Assembly: GCF_003434055.1 (NCBI RefSeq)
Contig: NZ_QVEX01000001.1
Location: 1,117,824 to 1,181,823 of the forward strand
Direction of reading: 5' to 3'
Source of the DNA: Enterocloster aldenensis
GTDB taxonomy: Bacteria; Bacillota; Clostridia; Lachnospirales; Lachnospiraceae
Length of the DNA: 64,000 nt
The notes under the pieces are model-generated. The model saw only the letters and a list, made by a program, of their open reading frames with translations. It was not told where the DNA came from and searched no databases. Positions 60,933-64,000 of this stretch are shown one piece after another; positions within the stretch are counted from its first letter, which is position 1; every line of letters begins with the position of its first letter. The position numbers and the translations under genes are program-made.

Positions 60933-61682
60933 ATGTCAGATTTACAGAATAAAGCGGGTATTGTCACAGGAGGAAGCAGCGGCATCGGATTTCAGATTGC
61001 CAACGTGCTGGCCGGTGACGGTGCCACGGTCTACTCCATCAGCCGTACAGGAGCGCCCAAGGAAGGCATGGGCGAAAGCGCGTCCGGAGTCATCCACCTG
61101 AAAGGCGATATCAGCGATATGTCCGCCATGAAAGCATTGGTAGATGAGATTGCAGCAAAGAACGGCGGCTGTCTGGATTTTCTTGTGAACAACGCCGGGG
61201 CCACCTTTAAGTGCCGGGCCGAATCCTTCCCCATGGACCAGTTTGACCGCATTATGGATGTGAACGTAAAATATGTGTTTGGCATGAGCCAGCTCTGTTA
61301 CCCTTATCTGAAGCAATCGGCGGGAAGAGGCCGCATCATCAACATCACAAGCATGAGCGCCCACCTTGGCTTTTCCGAGGTCATCCCCTACTGTGCCAGC
61401 AAGGGAGCCGTATTATCCATGACCAGAGGCCTGGCCGTGGAGTGGGCCCAGGACAATATATGTGTCAACAGCATTGCCCCGGGCTGGTTCCAGAGCAAGA
61501 TGCTGGAACAGGTGGCCGACCCTGCCAGGGAACAGAAAATCCTCAGCCGCATGCCCCTTCATTCCTACGGCGATACCAGGGACCTGGGCGCCCTTGCCAG
61601 CTTCCTCTGCGGCTCTGGCGCCAGCTATATGACCGGCCAGGATTTTGCGGTTGACGGCGGGGCGCTGGCTTTTGGATACTGA
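60933..61682 (+). CDS. SDR oxidoreductase, KduD/gluconate dehydrogenase-like
   Basis: ATG at 60933 follows AGGAGGAA. The 249-residue SDR has AGIVTGGSSGIGFQIANVL, a short LKGDISD segment, NNAGATFKCRA, catalytic Ser in NITSMSAHLGF, the YCASKGAVLSM Tyr/Lys pair and a C-terminal DFAVDGGALAFGY. It resembles 2-dehydro-3-deoxy-gluconate or gluconate dehydrogenases and probably works in the sugar-acid pathway encoded to its left. It is divergent from the LacI gene, with 117 bases between them. No clear LacI operator is seen in that gap. Confidence 0.87.
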   Translation: MSDLQNKAGIVTGGSSGIGFQIANVLAGDGATVYSISRTGAPKEGMGESASGVIHLKGDISDMSAMKALVDEIAAKNGGCLDFLVNNAGATFKCRAESFPMDQFDRIMDVNVKYVFGMSQLCYPYLKQSAGRGRIINITSMSAHLGFSEVIPYCASKGAVLSMTRGLAVEWAQDNICVNSIAPGWFQSKMLEQVADPAREQKILSRMPLHSYGDTRDLGALASFLCGSGASYMTGQDFAVDGGALAFGY

Positions 61683-61739
61683 CGGAACGCCGGCCGGTCC
61701 GGCCCCTTTTTTACACTATCCGTTTTTGGCCTTACCCTT

Positions 61740-62735
61740 TTACCTGCCGCTGATTTCCAGCAAATCCAGAAGCGCCTGCACGCCCTCCGGGCTGTCTGCA
61801 AAGGACTTGACAGGGGCGCCCACATATTCGGAGCACTCCGCCTCTGTCATCCTGCCGCTTCGCTGAACCGGACCCTCCTCCAGTTCCACCGTATAATTCC
61901 ATTCCACTTCCCCCAGGTTTCCCGTAAGCGCAATCAGCATACAGGCATATCCCTTCATCCTCTCCTCAAACACAGCGGAATTAGATGTGCTGTCCTCAAA
62001 CTCCAAAGTCCAGCCATAGGGCTCTTTGGAGGTCTGTAGCTCGTTCTTAAAATTGCCAAGGGACCTTGATATGCCCACAAGCCCGGCCAGCCTTCCATTG
62101 GCAGACGCGTCCCCGATATACGGATTCTTTGCCTTATACAGCTCATTGGCCTGCCTGCTTACCACCTCCCCATTGCTTTTAACGGTCATGCCCCTGATGT
62201 CCAGCCGTGTCCCCTCCGGGGGAAGGCCCACCTCCAGGTTGAAGGTGCCGCTGCGGTTCCAGGGCGACGGAAGGCATGCATAGATGACCATTTCCTCTGT
62301 CCCGTCAGCCTTCCTGACAATTTTATACCTGCTAAAAACAGAGGCCGAATCATAAAACGTTCCTCCCACCCTCACCTGGCCGTCATTAATGTCCGTATAG
62401 GTTATCATATAGGAGTCCGAGGGATATCCGATCATGAACAGCTTTATGGATAAGGCCAGCACCATTGCAAGGAACACGGCGCACGCGCCCAGGACCACGT
62501 TCCTCAGGTTTCTCCGTTTCACCTTTTTCAGATAATCAATCTCCCCTGCTTTGGCACTGCCCCCAGCGTCTTTCCCGCCTTCCACCTCCTGCTTCATACG
62601 CTTATACAGGTCCCTGCACTCCCCGCACCCTTCAAGATGCGCCTCAATCTCGCGCCCTGTTTCCTCTGACGTAAGGCCCTCCACATACAAAGGCATCAGG
62701 TCTTTTATGATATCACACGGTATTTTCCTGCTCAT
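61740..62735 (-). CDS. Anti-sigma factor with zinc-finger domain and extracytoplasmic sensor
   Basis: The 331-residue protein has an N-terminal cytoplasmic zinc-finger region with HLEGCGECRDLYKRM (His-x3-Cys-x2-Cys). A single membrane helix lies at about residues 75-100 (NVVLGACAVFLAMVLALSIK), and an outside domain covers about 105-331. This is the layout of ZAS-type anti-sigma factors. Its start overlaps the sigma gene's stop (TAATG), so the two proteins are made in proportion. It would hold the sigma factor inactive until an envelope signal is sensed. The outer domain has no family I can name. Confidence 0.88.
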   Translation of the reverse strand: MSRKIPCDIIKDLMPLYVEGLTSEETGREIEAHLEGCGECRDLYKRMKQEVEGGKDAGGSAKAGEIDYLKKVKRRNLRNVVLGACAVFLAMVLALSIKLFMIGYPSDSYMITYTDINDGQVRVGGTFYDSASVFSRYKIVRKADGTEEMVIYACLPSPWNRSGTFNLEVGLPPEGTRLDIRGMTVKSNGEVVSRQANELYKAKNPYIGDASANGRLAGLVGISRSLGNFKNELQTSKEPYGWTLEFEDSTSNSAVFEERMKGYACMLIALTGNLGEVEWNYTVELEEGPVQRSGRMTEAECSEYVGAPVKSFADSPEGVQALLDLLEISGR

Positions 62736-63211
62736 TATTTCTCTGCCTCCTTCACCACCCGCTCTTTTGCGCGGTAATAGGTCACCCTTGCCCAGTTCTC
62801 ACTTTTCTCCATGATCTCGCCAATCTGCCCAAATGTCAGGTTGCCCACCAGCCTGAGATACATCACTTCCCGCATGGGATTCTCCAGATTGTGTATCAGC
62901 CTCAGGATCTGTATGCTGTCCCAGGAACGGAACAGCTGGGTTTCGGCGGAGTCCACAGGGATTTCCCCTGCCTCCTCCAGCGTCACATGGTTCTTCCGGC
63001 TGCGCGCATGCTCATACCACAGATTCTTCGCTATGCCGCACAACCAGGTGGAGACGCTGCTTTTCCCTTTATATTTGCCAATATTCTTCACTGCCCGGTA
63101 AAATGTTTCCTGGGTCAGTTCCTCCGCCAGATCCGGGTCCTGTGTCCGGGTCAAGAGAAAACCATATACCATTTTTCCGTGCTTTAAATAGATTTCTTCC
63201 ATGGAATCCAT
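62735..63211 (-). CDS. ECF-type RNA polymerase sigma factor
   Basis: The 158-residue protein has region 2 (YGFLLTRTQDPDLAEELTQETFYRAVKN area, including LAEELTQETFYRA, and TWLCGIAKNLWYEHARSRK) and region 4 with EVMYLRLVGNLTFGQIGEIM as the -35-binding helix-turn-helix. Size and pattern fit ECF sigma factors. ATG at 63211 follows AGGAGG by about 10 bases; ATG at 63202 is possible. It is co-transcribed with its anti-sigma partner. Target promoters are unknown. Confidence 0.93.
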   Translation of the reverse strand: MDSMEEIYLKHGKMVYGFLLTRTQDPDLAEELTQETFYRAVKNIGKYKGKSSVSTWLCGIAKNLWYEHARSRKNHVTLEEAGEIPVDSAETQLFRSWDSIQILRLIHNLENPMREVMYLRLVGNLTFGQIGEIMEKSENWARVTYYRAKERVVKEAEK

Positions 63212-63278
63212 ATATGCATTTCCTCCTTATGTTAATTGGTGATGAAAAAGGGCGGAACGTTACAGGGAAATTTTAATA

Positions 63279-63307
63279 TTCTTATCACTTCTTTAATTCC
63301 TTGTCAA
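63279..63307 (-). promoter_or_regulatory. Sigma-A promoter of the ECF sigma operon
   Basis: On the minus strand a perfect TTGACA (63302-63307) and TAAGAA (63279-63284) are 17 bases apart, 68 bases upstream of the sigma gene. A TGTAACG sequence further downstream could serve an ECF-type promoter, but no matching -10 was found. Confidence 0.6.
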
Positions 63308-63346
63308 TATAAATGGAGAAAAGTCGAAGGAAAATTTGGAAATCAA

Positions 63347-63375
63347 TCGAAAGGCAGGCAATCTTATGGTAAAAT
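63347..63375 (+). promoter_or_regulatory. Possible promoter of the ATPase gene
   Basis: TCGAAA (63347-63352) and TAAAAT (63370-63375) are 17 bases apart, 51 bases upstream of the start at 63426. The match is moderate. Confidence 0.4.
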
Positions 63376-63425
63376 ACTTATAAACACGTATCAAAAGACA
63401 TAAATGCTAAAAATGGAGGTCTGAA

Positions 63426-64000
63426 ATGATCATATCAGATGTTACAATAAAAAATTTTAAAGGCATTGAAGAAATAAAGATAGATTTCAAACCTGGATTT
63501 AATTTAATAAAAGGAATTAACGGCAAGGGTAAGACCTCTATCCTGGAAGCAATCGCTGTCGGACTTGGAGGATTTGTTGCCGGGCTTGAGGGCGTTGCCA
63601 CCAGACATTTCTCAACCGATGAAATCCGCACCGTATATTCAAAAATAGGCGATGGTTCCTATGGAAAAAAACACATGGTGCCTGTAGAGGTCACCATGAG
63701 GGCCAGGCTGGATGGGGAAATGTTCGAGTGGACCAGAGGCCGGACCAGTATTAAAGCATCCAGAAGCACCATCCAGCCCCGCAATATCTGCAGGAAGGCA
63801 GAAAACATGGCAGAAGACAGTGAATCCACGCTGCCAGTCCTTGCTTATTTAGGAGCGGGCAGGGTATGGTCCCAAAAACGGGAAAAGCCGGAGAATGTCT
63901 TCAGGAAACAGTATTTCAGGACAGTGGGATATACAGATTCACTTTTGGAAGCATCTAATATAAAGCTTTTACTTAACTGGTGCGTAAGGATGGAACAGGT
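63426..64000 (+). CDS. RecF/SMC-like AAA ATPase (3' end outside window)
   Basis: ATG at 63426 follows GGAGG by 6 bases, and 191 codons are visible. The N-terminus reads MIISDVTIKNFKGIEEIKID, then the Walker A loop LIKGINGKGKTSILEAIA, exactly as in RecF/RecN/OLD-type ATPases that fold from two distant halves. A later segment, LAYLGAGRVWSQKREKPENV, lies before the expected coiled coil. Walker B and any fused domain are beyond the window. Such stand-alone ATPases occur in DNA repair and in phage-defence modules (OLD, Septu and others). The first 100 bases are richer in A/T than the neighbours, which weakly suggests a different origin. Confidence 0.8.
   Translation, partial: MIISDVTIKNFKGIEEIKIDFKPGFNLIKGINGKGKTSILEAIAVGLGGFVAGLEGVATRHFSTDEIRTVYSKIGDGSYGKKHMVPVEVTMRARLDGEMFEWTRGRTSIKASRSTIQPRNICRKAENMAEDSESTLPVLAYLGAGRVWSQKREKPENVFRKQYFRTVGYTDSLLEASNIKLLLNWCVRMEQ

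Noticed and set aside
63250..63275. ECF-type autoregulated promoter (TGTAACG)
   Set aside because: The -35-like element is present on the minus strand, but no CGTC/GTCT-type -10 lies at the right distance; the sigma-A promoter at 63279-63307 is better.
1..64000. Insertion sequences, prophage, CRISPR, tRNA or rRNA genes
   Set aside because: I looked for transposase or integrase motifs, regularly spaced repeats and cloverleaf-type sequence and found none.

Overview
The window looks like a chromosomal segment of a Gram-positive anaerobe of the class Clostridia, most likely a Lachnospiraceae gut commensal of the Enterocloster (Clostridium clostridioforme/bolteae) type. The reasons are strong AGGAGG ribosome-binding sites with ATG/GTG/TTG starts, sigma-A promoters, an L,D-transpeptidase with Clostridial-hydrophobic-W-like repeats, and a density of sugar-uptake operons typical of these genomes. 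This placement is inference from gene content. I saw no rRNA, tRNA, CRISPR array, insertion sequence or integrase.

Layout. (1) Bases 1-12904 hold cell-surface polysaccharide genes, nearly all on the minus strand. There are two blocks, each with a MOP-family flippase. One carries GT2 and GT8 glycosyltransferases, a DegT-type sugar aminotransferase and an ATP-grasp enzyme. The other carries UDP-galactopyranose mutase (galactofuranose supply) and two GT2 enzymes. A plus-strand L,D-transpeptidase lies between them. (2) 13105-19912 holds a GntR regulator, a TraX-like membrane protein, a HAD phosphatase, an unknown 552-residue membrane protein, a 3D-domain protein, and leuA behind a structured leader. 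(3) 20252-27226 is one minus-strand operon: two DeoC aldolases, ascorbate-type PTS IIA/IIB/IIC, an SDR, a methyltransferase and a PRD-type PTS regulator. (4) 27542-31898 is rfbA-rfbB-rfbD-glmM (dTDP-rhamnose and GlcN-1-P supply). (5) 32302-40945 is a sialic-acid locus: nanE, a YhcH-family gene, nanA, two tandem Gfo/Idh/MocA oxidoreductases, a sugar ABC transporter and an AraC regulator. It resembles the 2,7-anhydro-Neu5Ac locus described in Ruminococcus gnavus. (6) 41170-49674 is an Opp-type transporter behind two paralogous double-cupin proteins, with a divergent LysR regulator. (7) 49659-61682 is a sugar-acid locus: TRAP transporter, RraA-type aldolase, split UxaA-type dehydratase, SDR, UxaC and an esterase. 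Divergent to it is an enolase-superfamily dehydratase, followed by a LacI regulator and another SDR. (8) 61740-63211 is an ECF sigma/anti-sigma pair. From 63426 a RecF/SMC-like ATPase runs off the right edge.

How the genes work together. Regions 1 and 4 supply and export surface glycan. Regions 3, 5, 6 and 7 are modular uptake-and-catabolism operons, each with its own regulator. Good sigma-A promoters and intrinsic terminators delimit several of these units. In region 7 two AAAACGTTTT operators lie 210 bp apart in the divergent promoter region, which suggests LacI control of both arms. The least familiar units are the double-cupin/Opp operon, the DeoC-DeoC-PTS-SDR operon, the uronate operon ending in an RraA aldolase with no KDG kinase in view, and the leuA leader.
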